A DNA stretch of 26,743 nt from Tieghemiomyces parasiticus (GCA_027575765.1 JANBPT010000665.1:1-26743), one strand, 5' to 3'. Shown: positions 10,715-22,730, counted from the stretch's first letter. Numbers and translations: made by a program. Notes: generated from the sequence alone by a model not told the origin.

Positions 10715-12008
10715 ATGGCTACCCAATCCACTAGTAAACGTGAGTAAATATAGTATATATATTTATAAAGTGCTGATTGAACCATTCAATAACAAGGAGC
10801 ACTCGTCCGCTTCGACAAGGCCTATGTGGAGGCAGCGTCACTGGTGTTTGTCCTCCTCCATGCGTGATCAGGATGGGAAGTACAGCAGCGCACTACTACG
10901 GTCCTACGCCTTGGCTGATTCCGGGATCTACTCGCAAGCACCAGCAGGCGCTACGGACTACTGACCAAGACTAACCAATACTGCTCGATATCCGATCGGT
11001 GCCCGTTTTCATCACACCATGGCCTCTGTATGCCCTCATGCAAATTGTTTCCCTAGGCCCGGTCGTCGTATCAGGCCCCTCCGGCACGGGCAAGAGCACC
11101 CTGCTGAATCGTCTGTTCGCCGCACACCCCAACAGCTTCGGCTTCAGCATTTCCCGTAGGTAGTCCGCACCACGGTGAGCCGGCGTCTCCGAGTGGGGTC
11201 ACCCGGGTTAGCCCACCGATCAAACTCCGCCACTTGGTAGCACGGTTACTTATTTAAGTTTGGTGGAAAGAACCCATCCTCCCTACCATCTAACTAACTT
11301 ACCCCGATTATTCCAATCCCGATATGGCATAGACACTACCCGCAAGCCCCGGCCGGGCGAGCAGGACGGTGTCAACTACCACTTTGTCGACCGGGAGACC
11401 ATCCTGCAGGGTATCGCCAACGGGGAGTTCATCGAATCTGCCGAGTTCTCCGGTAATATGTACGGCACCTCGATCAAGGCCGTGCGCGACGTACAAAAGA
11501 CCGGCAAGATTTGCATGCTGGATATTGATATGGTGAGTTGATACGCATGCGTTCGTAAACCCTTACTTTAAAGACCCGACAAATCGATTCTAGTACTCTG
11601 GATGGTAACCATTTAGAATCTGTCCGGTACGAGGCTTGGCGCACATCGGCGCTATTCGACCGGCTGGCCTTGCCTACTAATTCAGCCCTCCTCTCCCGCC
11701 CAATCCGCATATTTTTCCACCCATGCTTTCTACCCCCCCTCCTTCCACAGCAAGGTGTCAAATCCGTCAAGAAGACCGACTTGAACGCCCGGTTTCTCTT
11801 TATCGCACCGCCGTCTCTCGAGGCCCTGGAACAGCGCCTCCGTGGCCGCGGAACCGAAACCGAGGAAAGCGCCCAACTGCGCTTGGCGGCGGCTACCGAG
11901 GAACTTGCCTATGCCGCCGTACCCGGCCACTATGATCTCGTTATTGTCAATGACGATCTGGATGAAGCCTACCGCAAACTGGAGACCTTCATCTTCAAGG
12001 AGGAATAA
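10604..12008 (+). CDS. GUK1: Guanylate kinase, 4 exons, two in-frame starts
   Basis: Guanylate kinase catalyses ATP + (d)GMP to ADP + (d)GDP. Exons are 10604-10739 (or 10715-10739 from the second ATG), 11057-11155, 11333-11532 and 11751-12008, all joining in frame. Introns are 317, 177 and 218 nt with donors GTGAGT, GTAGGT and GTGAGT. The short form has 193 aa, the normal size; the long form has 230. In short-form numbering the P-loop GPSGTGKS is at 15-22. The GMP-binding segment [11 protein letters not shown] is at 41-51 and spans intron 2. NYHFV and [15 protein letters not shown] follow, then LDIDMQGVKSVK across intron 3. The lid [15 protein letters not shown] and the C-terminal [11 protein letters not shown] motif match yeast Guk1 closely. 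The second ATG has A at -3 and G at +4; the first has A at -3 and C at +4. No catalytic residue appears lost. Poly(A) signal at 12173. Confidence 0.96.
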
Positions 12009-14600
12009 GGCGACCCGGTGAGGTCCTGAGTGTACCAAGAGGTATCGGTGGTCATAAGCCGTGTGCGTAATGCGCGGCCGTCCCCACACGTGCAGCACCA
12101 GTCGATAGTTACAGAATTTATGCTCTGTTGGTTAGCGGCCGTACAGCACGACCGTGACAACTATTGATTTGCAATAAAAGTGGTTATTCGGCTGTCTGCG
12201 GATCAACCATCCAGCAAAGAAGAAGATCAACTATTACACTGGACTCCAGCGTTGACATTGTCTGCGTTCTTTTCGGATTTTTTTTCGATTGACATTACTA
12301 ATTTGTTTTTGGCTTTGGGCCGGAGGTAATAGGTCTCACTATCTTTTCCCGCTGGGGATTAGGTGTGCCAAAAAAAAAAGTATGCTCAGGTGCTTAAAAA
12401 TAGTATGCATTTATATCCATCAGGCGCTCAGCCAAAGTACCCGTTGGCCGGGGGGGCATTCGTATCGGATGAGGAAATACTTAGTATCCATGCCTACCGG
12501 ATGCTACTAATAGCGAACTCGTCCATCTTCATTACTTCTATTATTCTAGGGATAAGGAGCCAGTGCTTCCTTGTTTTGGCCGAACTAGCAGCATGGCCAA
12601 GTGAAAATCGCTGGTGGTGCCAAATCCGATGGTTTAGCCAGGGGGAGGAGGGAGCTTCAAGCATGGGCTTGGGTGAGTGCGACTGGCCTATTAAAAGGCG
12701 AGACGCACTGTACTTGTTGTACTTCCTCAAAGATTGGCAGCACCAGCATGGAAGGAGGTGGGGCTATCTAAACCAGTCCGGACGGGTTAGCGGGCTGGGA
12801 AAGTGCCTCATTGTCTACACCAGACCATACTAGCTACTACAGGCTGGAGGTGTGGATAGTTGTCGCTGTCCATTAGGATGGTTTGCAGATGCTATTAACC
12901 GGTGGGTTAGTGGACCACATGATACGCCTGCGTGTACGAGGTGGCTCGGGCAAGGCAAAAGGGAGGCTTTTTCACACGTCGATATCGCCGGTCTACTACC
13001 CGCAATTCGCAGGGACCAGGTCGTCCCCCCCCCATCGATGGACGGTAAGCGCAGTTACCCAAAGTTTCCATCGGGGAATGACACTCCCCCCCAACCTTCC
13101 TCGCGAAGAAAGACATACGGTGAACCCTAAGCCGAAACCTCCTGGGTGCTTGTAGTGGAGAGCCACCATTCAGCTTCTGGCTCAGCGGCCACTAGCTTGA
13201 GCGCTGATAGTCTCTAGCCCGGGCTGTAGTGTACTGCACCAGATAATGATGATGATTTTAATCCTCCCGTCAGGAGTGGGACCCGGTCTACCCACTGGTA
13301 CCACAAACAGCCAGTGATTGCCCTGACGTATAATTTCTTAGTAAGGCCAGATTCCGTCCGTTCATCAGACCGCCTTCTGGTCTGGCAATAAACTGGAGCC
13401 CGAGGGTAGGACACGGAACCGCTTGACGTACCGACCAGCCGATCTGTGGGTGGTATCATTCCGTTCGCTGAATCTAATTTATAAAACCTAACCAACTCGG
13501 TACCAGGGGGGGGGCTGTGCGCCAAGAAGACAAAGCTGAGGCACTATGGTCAGGCGGCATCAAGTCCATACTGCGCCGTTAACCCCTTCCCCTCCTGGTG
13601 TCCTCACACATTATCTCCCATGGTCAGCATTATGACCAACGCAACAAATCATTACGTTGCCAGGGGGGACCGAATCCCTCTTAAGCTACGACGGCACCCA
13701 AACTTTGTGGCAATAGGTAGGGAGGGGCATACGGGCGAGAAGTGAGGGCCAGGAGTGAGATGATCCCAACGTCCACACCAGGCATGATAACACCGCTTTC
13801 GGATAGAAGGGTCATGGAATGTTGTTCTGGCACTGTAGTGTCACTGGAAAGGGCGGTGCATTCTGGAGAGTCAGCGGGTCTAGCTGAGACATTCACACCG
13901 GCTCGACTCTCACCCACCAGTGGATAAGGATGCACGTGCTGGCGAGCCTGACCATGAGCAACCGGTCGCTTAGTTGGGCGGGGAACTCGTGCGTGCAGCG
14001 GTGTGTTGGCCCGATTCTGGAACGCCCACGAGGGCGACTAGGCAGCCCCGTCATTTCATTGTCTCGGCCCTTATCGCCGCCGATACTGAATGAGTCACCC
14101 TGCGTCTGGGACAGGCGCATGGCTGTGGGGTTTTATCATGAAGAAGATACTGGCTGCCGCGCCACCGCCCCCCTGGCTACAGAGCCGAGGAGAGACTCTC
14201 AACATGGCTGTAGCGATAAGGATAAGTTGGCTCAAGGTGAGCCCGGTCCGCCATCTACTAGATCGGAGTTGTACGGATCGTCGTCACCTTCCTGGCCTCA
14301 ACCTCACTACACACCATGGTAAGATGCGGATGGCGTCGTAAACAGCCGAGCTTTACGGTGTTGAAAACGGGTGCAGCTTGCCCAGGATAAACTGCCAGAC
14401 GGCAGTGATGGTTTTACGCTAGTCGGGGTTTATATGGACAGGCACGGTACTAAAACCAACTAGACAGGGCGAGACGAGGGTGGGGGGGCCAGAGAGGAGT
14501 GGATGTGTTCTAGAAGACAAAGTAGCCCGCTGGAGGGCCCCCATTACAGTTACACACACAAACGAGGCGCCGGTCCCAAGGCTCTGCTCCCCGCCGCCTC
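12009..14600. other. GUK1 3' flank and start of gene-poor region
   Basis: Apart from the GUK1 poly(A) signal, no gene is supported. The longest open frame, near 12363-12833 on the plus strand, lacks an ATG at its head and shows no family motif. A frame at 12852-13130 is similar. C run at 13025-13033 and G run at 13506-13514. Confidence 0.5.
12173..12178 (+). promoter_or_regulatory. Poly(A) signal (AATAAA) of GUK1
   Basis: Canonical hexamer 165 nt after the GUK1 stop, in an AT-rich context and followed by a G/T-containing stretch. Confidence 0.55.
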
Positions 14601-15203
14601 TGAAACATGTGCAACGTCGACGGACTAGCACGCGGCGGTAATGATCTCCCGGAGAATGGTGCGGGTGCTGGTCCCCACCAGGAGCAGCCTAGCCTGATGC
14701 CTGTAGACGCGGACATGGCTGCCTCGCAGTATCACAAATTCGGACGGGGTATAGGCAAGCTACTGTGTTGATCTTCAAGGCGCCCAGTCTGCCTTCGGGA
14801 CTCTTAAGTTTCGGCCTGACCGCTGCTGCCAGTTAGTGGCAGACAGTCATGAAGCCTGCCTTCGTTTTATTAACAGCGGGGCGAAGAGACCCAACTCCTA
14901 TTGACCGCACACCCTGACGTGGTCTGCGGCTACTGGTTCAGAAAAAGTAGAATCAAAAAAATAAAACACCAATTCATTCCTGCCCCTGCCTGTTAGAACC
15001 CCTAGCAGACGTGGATTGACGGTGACCTGACGTGCCACCGCCGCCGCATCAAACGGCCCGGTTTAGTTTCCTTGGCCATTACTTGACCAATGGCTTCCCA
15101 CGGAAGCCACCCAAGACTTCATTTCTGCACCAGCCTGGCCGACGGCTGCAACGACGGTGCGCCACATAATCATTCCGCACCCACCACTCTCTCTTTCTTT
15201 CTC

Positions 15204-15223
15204 CACACACACACACACACACA
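15204..15223. repeat. (CA)10 dinucleotide microsatellite
   Basis: Ten perfect CA units directly after a CT-rich stretch. Confidence 0.95.
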
Positions 15224-17293
15224 TACGCATTCTATCATATCCACTCACCTCGAGGTCTCTGAGTGGCACTGGGCGGTGGAACAATTGGAAGGAGAAAAAC
15301 TCCAAGTTGAGCTAATCAGTTGAAGGCCCTGATGTAAAATGGAGGGCAGAGGGTTTTATTTTTTCCATCGGCCTGCAGTGGGACGGTGGATTGGCCCATG
15401 GTTCCGCGACTGGGACCGCCGCTCGCCGTAACGGCACCGTCGATGAAACTTCCCCCACCTACCCTCCGTCATGCCCCCCCGCGTGCCACGACGAGAGCCG
15501 CTGCGTGGACGTTCCGAGTATGGGCACTCCGTTGACCTACCAAGTAGCCCGCCCCCGTACACTCCGCTGCTTACGACGATGGCCGGTCGCTGCCGCTTGG
15601 AGCCTTCGAGTGAACTCCCCAACAGCCTATGTTCGTATCGCAACGGCTACCCAGTCGTTCAACAAGAAGCCTGGCTAAAACCGGTTCCAACACTGGGGTC
15701 CTGACGGACAGAACAATGGTACGCCATGCGATCCCCCTCCCCCCCCTTTCCCTATCTCCCGATTCGCCCCTCCCTTACTGCGCGGCCCCTGCCCTCCCTC
15801 CCTCCCTCCCGCTCCAACCGTCCCTCCCCATTTTTCTCCCACCTGCCGCGCAGGTAACTGCAGCCCGTGGTATGGCTTCCCGATTAGGCAAGGCTCCGTT
15901 ACGCCATTCGCCGCCCTATGTTCCCACTCCTTGACTGCCGCTGCTGACTCCACAGTTTCCTTCTGATCATGTTATCGGACTGTTGACTTTGCGTCACTAA
16001 ACTTGTCGTTAGTTTTTTGTCTTTCCCCCCCGACAGTGGTCAATCCTACCATATATGGTCATGAAAAAAAAGTTTTGTGTTATTATTCTGGCGAGGATTC
16101 GCCCACCATAGGCCCTGGCCAGACAATGTGGGGAGGGGGATGGGAGAGGGGCTGTCTGGCGTTGTACCGTCAGGTTGGGTGCTGTGGGAGCGGGCGGATG
16201 GGGCATAGCGAAGGGCGGCAGGGGGACACGCAATGGCCGTGGCGAGTGGGGTGAGCCAATAGAGCGAGATCTGGGGACGACAGACGTTTGGATGAGGAGT
16301 CCGGCCGGTATAAGCACCCATTACGAGGAGAGGATGTACACATGAGGTCAGGCCGCGCAATCGGCGACAAGAAGTAGAAATAAAGACCATGGTATGACCG
16401 GCTAGCGTAGAGCCGATAGGAGCGGCTACTAGATCACCGATGAAGGGGTACTAAAGTATCCCGGAGGGGCAAGGTGCCCTACTTTGTCGATAGATATTTA
16501 TATTAGTATTTTTTGGGTTTCGGTGGGCGATGGGGCGTCGATATCGTAGACTGATCGAGCCCGTCCTACTTGACAGCCGGACTGATGAGGGGGAGAGACG
16601 ACATGCCGAGCCGGCGGCACTGTCCACTCCCGTACCCATCCATCCCTGGAACATACACAGTTAATACTTTAGATGAGGGGTCGGGTACGTTATTCATTCA
16701 GTCGACACTGGGTTCGTGAACCAATTGACCGACACGGCCGATTTGTCCTTTTGTAGCTAGGGAAGGAGTCGATCGATGGTGTCGTGAAGGCGGTCCGCCG
16801 CCACGGATCACTCTGTTCGATGATGCGGTGGGCTCCTCCCTTCACCAATAATTCTATTCGATTCGCTTATCGGACGGTATGGAATACCATGCCGGTAAAA
16901 TAATAATAGTAGAAATAAAAGATACCTAGTGAGCACCCAGCACTCAGAGTAGGGAAGACCAGGCCAGCACGTAGCATGCGCGTGTCCATCGCTAGCTACC
17001 ACCGGAACCATCAGTGAATTGGGCATGTGATCGTAGGGCGAGTCCTATATACCGCTCGAGGTAGTGTGAAGACCACTGATTAGGAATCTTAATCGGCACC
17101 AACCGACCTCCTGTTCCGAACCGCCCAACTTGGGAAAGGAGGTAAAGTGGCAGTAGGGCTGGCCGCTGATCAGCCATGGTCATAGATTATCTATACCATC
17201 GCCTAGCGCCCCTGTACCTTCTTCTTCCCCTTTGCAGTTGCAACCAAGGGGAGGAAACTGCTGGAAAAGGTGCGTGGGCGACTGCTATGTTAA

Positions 17294-17315
17294 ATAATAA
17301 TAATAATAATAATAA
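17294..17315. repeat. (ATA)7 trinucleotide microsatellite
   Basis: About seven perfect AAT/ATA units in otherwise GC-balanced DNA. In one plus-strand frame it would encode poly-Asn. Confidence 0.95.
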
Positions 17316-17350
17316 CATTTTCTGCGGGCGATACGCTGCCTAGCCACCGG

Positions 17351-20300
17351 GATGTGGCGGCTCGCCCATCCAGCGCGAGTTTTAGCGGTGAAGAGGGTGA
17401 GGGGGGAATTCAACAGTGGTATACATCTATTGCCGAGAAATCCAAGATGGGGCCTCTAGTTTTATGCTCTTATAAAGAGAGGCTGCCAACTACCGACGGG
17501 CGGTTAAGTGGGAATCTGCGTAGATCCAGCGGGCTCTACTGGACACAACCCGCGGCATCCTGAGGGCAGGCAGGAGAAGGAGACCTGGCCTCCGTGCCTA
17601 CCTGCCGTTGGACCAGCGACCTAATTGAGCCAACCAGTTCTCTTGTATCACAGCTACCGCCTCCATTCACTTTAGTGCAACTGTCTTTAGAAAACATAGT
17701 GGGGTGTAGAGGTGGGGGGGAGGGCAATGTGAATGATTTTTGGGATGGAAAGGAGGTTAAAGCTGGGATCCCGAGCAGCGGAGGGAATCAGGTTGGGACT
17801 GGGACCTATAGTGACCATCCGACGGACCGCACCACATTCACTGACCTACCGGCCAGGTCAGTGGCGCTTGGAAAGGTCGGGTGTGGTGCTGAACCACTAC
17901 TTTCTAAAAATAAAATAAATAGTGGCCGGGGATCCTAATGTGTAGATGGCTTGGCGCTGAAGAGGCGCGGGGGAGGGGTGGGAGAGGGCCTGCCCATCAG
18001 ATCAAAATTATCGGTAGCAAGTATGATATCGAAACGTACAATTCCACAGCGTTCGCCCGCGGCGGAAATGGTTGGCGAGCCACTGGCCCGGCCGACATGA
18101 CTGTGGTTGGTAAGGATGGCTGTACACTACCTCTCACAGATATTTGGCATGTCAGCCTTGACCCTGATACCATCATTCACTCCCTAAACGCAACCGCGTG
18201 ACAATTAGACGGCCGGCTTACGAGCAACATTGAGGGGTAGACAAGTGCTTCGTCATGGTTTAAGGCGTGATGAAGGGGGGGCTGATGGAGAGCTACCGGT
18301 GCTTGTGGATACCAGGGCAGGTCGGAAAGGATTTGATTAGCCGCGAGGCCCGTGGACTGTGAAGCGCAGACTCGACTAGCTAAAAATGGTCCTGTTGGGG
18401 ATGGAAAAGGGCTGGCCATTCCCACCGAATGACTAAATAGACACCACAACCAGGCAGGTGCTGATAGTCGGCCGCCGTCAATTAATGGCCAACTGTCGAT
18501 CGCTTCGGCAAAGCTGTAGCGATGCTCCCCTGAGATACTTCATGCATGGTTCTTGGCTTAATAGTCAAGCGCTTGACGTGGAAGGTGATACTTCCACTAG
18601 CCTTTTGTGAAGGAGAGGCGGCATTATCCGCGAGGTCTCTCACTCATGATTTCCTTTCAACATAGTTACTTGTACTCCCCACATAAAAACCTAATCCGGA
18701 ACCCACCGGCCAACTCGGCGCGACAGAAAAAGGAAATAATAATAATATATTAAAAAACGGAGTTGTGGCTGCCCGACAGGAGGGGGGTGTCCAAAAGGGA
18801 AGACGCTAACGGGGTGACTACAGACCATCCAGCTGCTGGTCATGTCACCTTTGGTGGAGTAGATAAATGACATTCCATTCTGGGCCTGCTGAGCATCAAA
18901 GTGACCGAGGTACTTGCCGACAGGTTTCCCCCCCCCTCTCTCTACAGCACAAGGTTTATCCCTTAATCTACGGCTGGTAAGGTAAACGCAGGGGTCGGTG
19001 GTCCAACAATACCTAGCGGCCTAGCCTTCATGACAGCCCTAAAGTTTGCAAGTTAGAAGGGAACCGGTCAACAGCACACCTGCACCCATTTTTTTTACTG
19101 GCCAGCCGCCAACTCTCACCGCTCATCACCATCCCTAGTCTACTTAGCCATTCATGGTGAGCTAGTTGTGGACAAAAGTCAGCCGACGAGAAGTCGCAGT
19201 GAATCCCTGACGGTCGGTGTAACCCACTAACCCGACGGATAGCCCCAGGGACTAGTGTACGGCAAGGTGAGGCTAATTGGCATGTACGGGGTAACTGCTA
19301 AACTAGCCATGGTTGGCGACCGGTTGGCTGTCGGTCCGACTTTTCTCAACTCGAGTAACCACGTAAGCTTAGAAGGTTGGCTGATATAGACACCCACGCA
19401 GACCACGGTGGATCAGTCAGGAGGGGGGGGGGAGTGAAGAGTGTGTAGGGGGGGGGTTCGTTTTCCCTACCTTCGGAATACCTGGTGTCTGTAAAAGCGG
19501 GCCCCACTTGACATGGTCCACCATGCTAGCAGCCTTGCGAGCACGCTAGGTCGAACCGGCAAGAGGAAGAGGGATAGCCACGACCATGAACATGCAACGA
19601 CTCGACGGGCTTGCGACGGCCACAAGTTGCCCACGTAAGTGGCCTGGTCACTAACCGAGTGAGCAAAGGTCTAGCCGATTATCTCCCGAGAGCTGGCTGC
19701 GGGGTCATCGGAGGGCCGGTAAATAGTAAAACGTGGGGAGGAATGGGACCACGATACCAACCTCGCCCCGCCGACGGGATATGCTGTACGGCATCAATTA
19801 CCAACGACCTGCCACCGAGTACATGTTCCATACCATCCGAAACAATAGCCGAGGCGGGGAGTCGGTGTCGGCACGATAAATATAATGGACTGTATGAGTC
19901 CAAGCGGAAGGCTGCGGATTGGGAGGAAGTAGAATGGGGAGTTGCGGGGCGCCACCGTTAGGCGAGTGGGAGCGTGTGGTCAGGAATGTCGAGTACATGT
20001 CGGACCAAAATTTGGCCTAATCACAACAAATAGGGTACGGCAAGGGGGTAAGGTGCGGTAGCAGGGGGAGGCGGGAGGGAGGGAGCTGGGACGGCCAACC
20101 TATCACCCCAAAACGACAACATCATGATTATCGGAAATGCCGAAGGTGTGAACGGAGTGGAAACGGGTTTAACCTCAACGGCCGCTTGCAACTCTTCATT
20201 GCCACCGGTCGCTTGGTGAAACTGAGCACGAGGTAGCATGTTTTTACCATCTAAATCCAGTACCCTCTGGGCATCACAATCCGGTGGGGTCCCAAAACCC
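17351..20300. other. Gene-poor region with paired G runs
   Basis: No established gene. It contains the low-confidence 17938-18201 frame, a short AAT cluster near 18736, a C run at 18928-18936, and paired G runs at 19423-19432 and 19448-19456. A frame on the minus strand at 17536-17697 (53 aa, ATG after a pyrimidine tract, several Cys) and a plus-strand ATG exon with a GTAAGT donor at 19586-19634 were considered, but have no supporting motif. Confidence 0.45.
17938..18201 (+). other. Unassigned 87-codon ORF, faint Ty1/copia protease-like tail
   Basis: The frame runs from ATG to TGA. Its second half (DMTVVGKDGCTLPLTDIWHV, then a Leu/Ile-rich segment) faintly recalls the strands after the active site of Ty1/copia-type retroelement proteases. 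There the pattern is roughly VxxADGxxLPV followed by DVWYVP. The catalytic DSG motif is not seen, and no integrase, reverse transcriptase, RNase H or LTR was found around it. It may be an eroded fragment or a chance ORF. Confidence 0.15.
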
Positions 20301-22258
20301 CCCCTCCCTTGAAAGCACTCCCCCCCTATATAATAAAAGTAACCGCTTTGTGACTTGGCAAGCAGCACCACTATGACCTGTCCTCTTCATTACTCGATTG
20401 AACAGGGACCTGGTGCCGTGTGTAGACTGACGCTAGCCCGGGTGCCTATCCCATTGGCAATGCTGGTTTAGCGTCGCATTTTGTCCGGGCCACTACCGTG
20501 TGGCAACTAAGCTTGGTGTCGTCTCTCGAGCACGGCCATTTAGATTGGGTGCCAAGTCTCTGCCTACCTTCGCCAATGATGATGACGACGCCGATGGTAG
20601 TGGGGTGTGGCGCATGTCGATCCCACGCAGAGTTGACGCGCCAAGGCGGTACCGAACAAAAAAACATGTCTAATATATATATTTAGGCGTGGTGGCCCCA
20701 TGGGCTTTGACTCTGGCATATTTCCTCCTCGCGGCCTACCTCTCAGCCACCTCCAGGATGTTCCGGCTTAGTGGGCAGAGGAGCCTAATCGCCCCCGTCC
20801 ACCGGCCCACGAGATGGAAGGGCGGTTCGAATGTTCTGGCGATGGTGAAATCAGATAGGAGACGGGAAGGGATGGTGTACAATAGAAACCAAGCTGGGTA
20901 GGTTGCTTTAGCAGGCGCTACCTCTGGCCAGAAAACAAGGAGGGCGGCCAGGTTCCTGCTTCCGTTCGATACCTGGCCCAGTCGAGGAGTAACCGGCCAG
21001 TCTGTTCGCAGATTCGGAGGGGGAGGCTCTGGACCTAAGGTCCCACGGCAATCGCACACACACTCTCTGCTGGAATGATTTCATTGTGCTAACCTCTGGC
21101 CTCCTCCTTGGGTTCCAATCGCGAGCGTGCTGTCGCCTGGCTTTCTGCCACCTGGATCCCAACCCTGTTGGTGCATCCTAGAGGCCTGCAGTCCAACCGC
21201 GGTGTCTTGTGTCAGACAAACCCCCCCCATTTATGAACGAAATTATTTATATATGTGGGGCGGAGGAGGAGACGGACGCATCTATGAGGTGAGGGCCCGC
21301 ATTGGAGCGAAGGGGGGTGGGAGGGCAGGAAACAGCTGAAGCCCGCCCTATTGTCAGACTCGGCGCCATGTACGACCACACCTGACGTGGAGGTGGGGGC
21401 TGCTCCACTGTGGAGCGTGAAGAGACAGCGGTAGCAGTGGGCAACATGATAACAGCCAGCCAGCCAGACCAGCGGTTGCTGCATGTCGGAGGAAAGGGAA
21501 GTCGAGTGAGCACAACCAATCGCCCAGCCCATGTGGGCCCGAGAGTGACTTTCCCATCATTCGTTAGGGCCTTCTCTGCCTAGCGGGGCTCGCCAGAGGT
21601 GGTCCCTTGGGCCGTCGACGAGTTTAAGGTCCATTAGAGAGACTTTTCAGCCGGTGATAGAAGGCTCGATTGAGCGCTGGCGGGGGGTTCCATCGCCCAC
21701 TCAAGGCGGGCCGTGTTGGAGAACCCACTGATCACCTCAGCGTCGGCCACGCGGGCGATCGCTGGATGGTGAAGAGAAGGATTCAAAAGAATATCGAAAT
21801 TATTGATGTCCGCACCTAGGGGACTCGCATGAGAAACTAGGGAAAGGGGTAGAACGGTATGTGGGTGCGTTGGCACCGCGAGGCTACGTGCCGGTGCCCT
21901 ACTGAATGCAGCTCTATAACACCAAAAGTAATGCTCTAGACATTGACGTGCTTCACCAAAAAAAAATATTTTTAAGGGCCGTGCAGCTTGTGACCGGCCT
22001 TGAGTGATTAAGCCGCCTCTAGTAAGGGGTCGATGGCAGAGACCCCTTCGCTAGTTTACAACACCCATTTGGCAATCGAGAGCCAGTGCACCCGTTGTGG
22101 TGCGATAGGGAGATGGAAAGTGAACGTAAACGGGCCGATAGATCAGCGGAGAATATTCATCGATGCAACGAAGAAGACATTATGGCGCATGGCCAGACGG
22201 TAGGCCGGCGGCTGGATACAGAATGGCGACCCCAAGTCACTGAAACCAGCCGTTGTTT
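20301..22258. other. Gene-poor region, no gene established
   Basis: A TATA-like string (TATATAATAAAA) lies at 20327-20338 and an AT-alternating tract near 20671-20683. Open frames at 20736-21059 and 21634-21876 on the minus strand lack ATG starts and known motifs. The second lies behind a good 3' splice-site look-alike at about 21841 and could be a terminal exon, but no upstream exon could be joined to it. Confidence 0.45.
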
Positions 22259-22730
22259 TCACGTCTCGGCCAGGGCCGCGGGGCCTAAGCGGTACCCGAA
22301 ACTAATCCACTTGGACACCGTGGTGAAACCGAGAACAACGGTGTGTGCTTGTTCAAGAGAAAACCCTTGCACAACGTTGGCGAACTGGGTGCGGGTGGTA
22401 CATTGAGCGGGCCTCGATAAAAAATAACAGTGGCCATGGCCAACGAGGGGGGGGGGCGGCGGCGGCGGGGAGGGGCGTGCAAAGTGACAAGGGAAGAGTG
22501 ACAGGGGCCATCAGTGTGAAACTAACATCGATGGCGGCGGGGAAAGTTGATTATAAACTTGGACGTATTAATATCCCGACTACAAAGACCGGGGTTTAAG
22601 AGATGGCCGCGAAAGTCTAAGACGGGCCTGTATCGGCCACATCCGAGTCGATTTGTCCCACTCACATGTCCTCCTGTAAAGTGCAGGCCGGCGGCGACGT
22701 GGTGAAAGTCTGGTCATGTTCGTTGGCCAT
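22259..22730 (-). CDS. Tentative two-exon small gene, unknown function
   Basis: Model only. Exon 1 is 22730-22666: ACCCATGG start context, 21 codons beginning MANEHDQTFTTSPP, and a consensus GTGAGT donor. Exon 2 is 22412-22259, entered after a T-rich acceptor (TTTTTTATCGAG). The phase agrees and gives 72 aa. The C-terminal part alternates hydrophobic and polar residues (FANVVQGFSLEQAHTVVLGF) and ends in TGA. No family is recognised. GC-rich non-coding DNA often gives protein-like strings, and phase agreement has a one-in-three chance of being accidental. The 253-nt intron would contain the G10 run at 22447. Confidence 0.2.

Larger units (their letters stand above)
14601..17350. other. Gene-poor region, microsatellites and weak ORFs
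   Basis: No gene is established. Small ATG-initiated frames occur at 14607-14771 (54 aa, Gly/Asp/Pro-rich) and 17176-17343 (55 aa, GCCATGG context, hydrophobic N-terminus, eight Asn encoded by an AAT repeat). A dense C+T tract on the plus strand at about 15720-15855 resembles the gene leaders but is followed only by a 20-codon frame at 15871. Strong 3' splice-site look-alikes end near 16036 and 17235, with no convincing exons attached. Confidence 0.45.

Noticed and set aside
12363..12833. 156-codon plus-strand open frame after GUK1
   Set aside because: No ATG at the head, odd Trp-rich composition, AT-rich codons unlike the real genes; about one frame this long is expected by chance in a window this size.
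13671..13690. tRNA B-box-like GGACCGAATCCC
   Set aside because: The loop lacks the TTC of a T-arm and no matching D-arm or acceptor stem is found; no tRNA gene was recognised elsewhere.
14607..14771. 54-codon ATG frame (begins MCNVDGLARGGNDLPENG)
   Set aside because: Protein-like at first sight, but no splice context, no family, and short GC-rich frames often look this way.
19586..19961. Two-exon model with GTAAGT donor at 19635 and acceptor at 19674
   Set aside because: Phases agree, but the intron would be 40 nt against a minimum of 153 nt for verified introns here, and no family is recognised.
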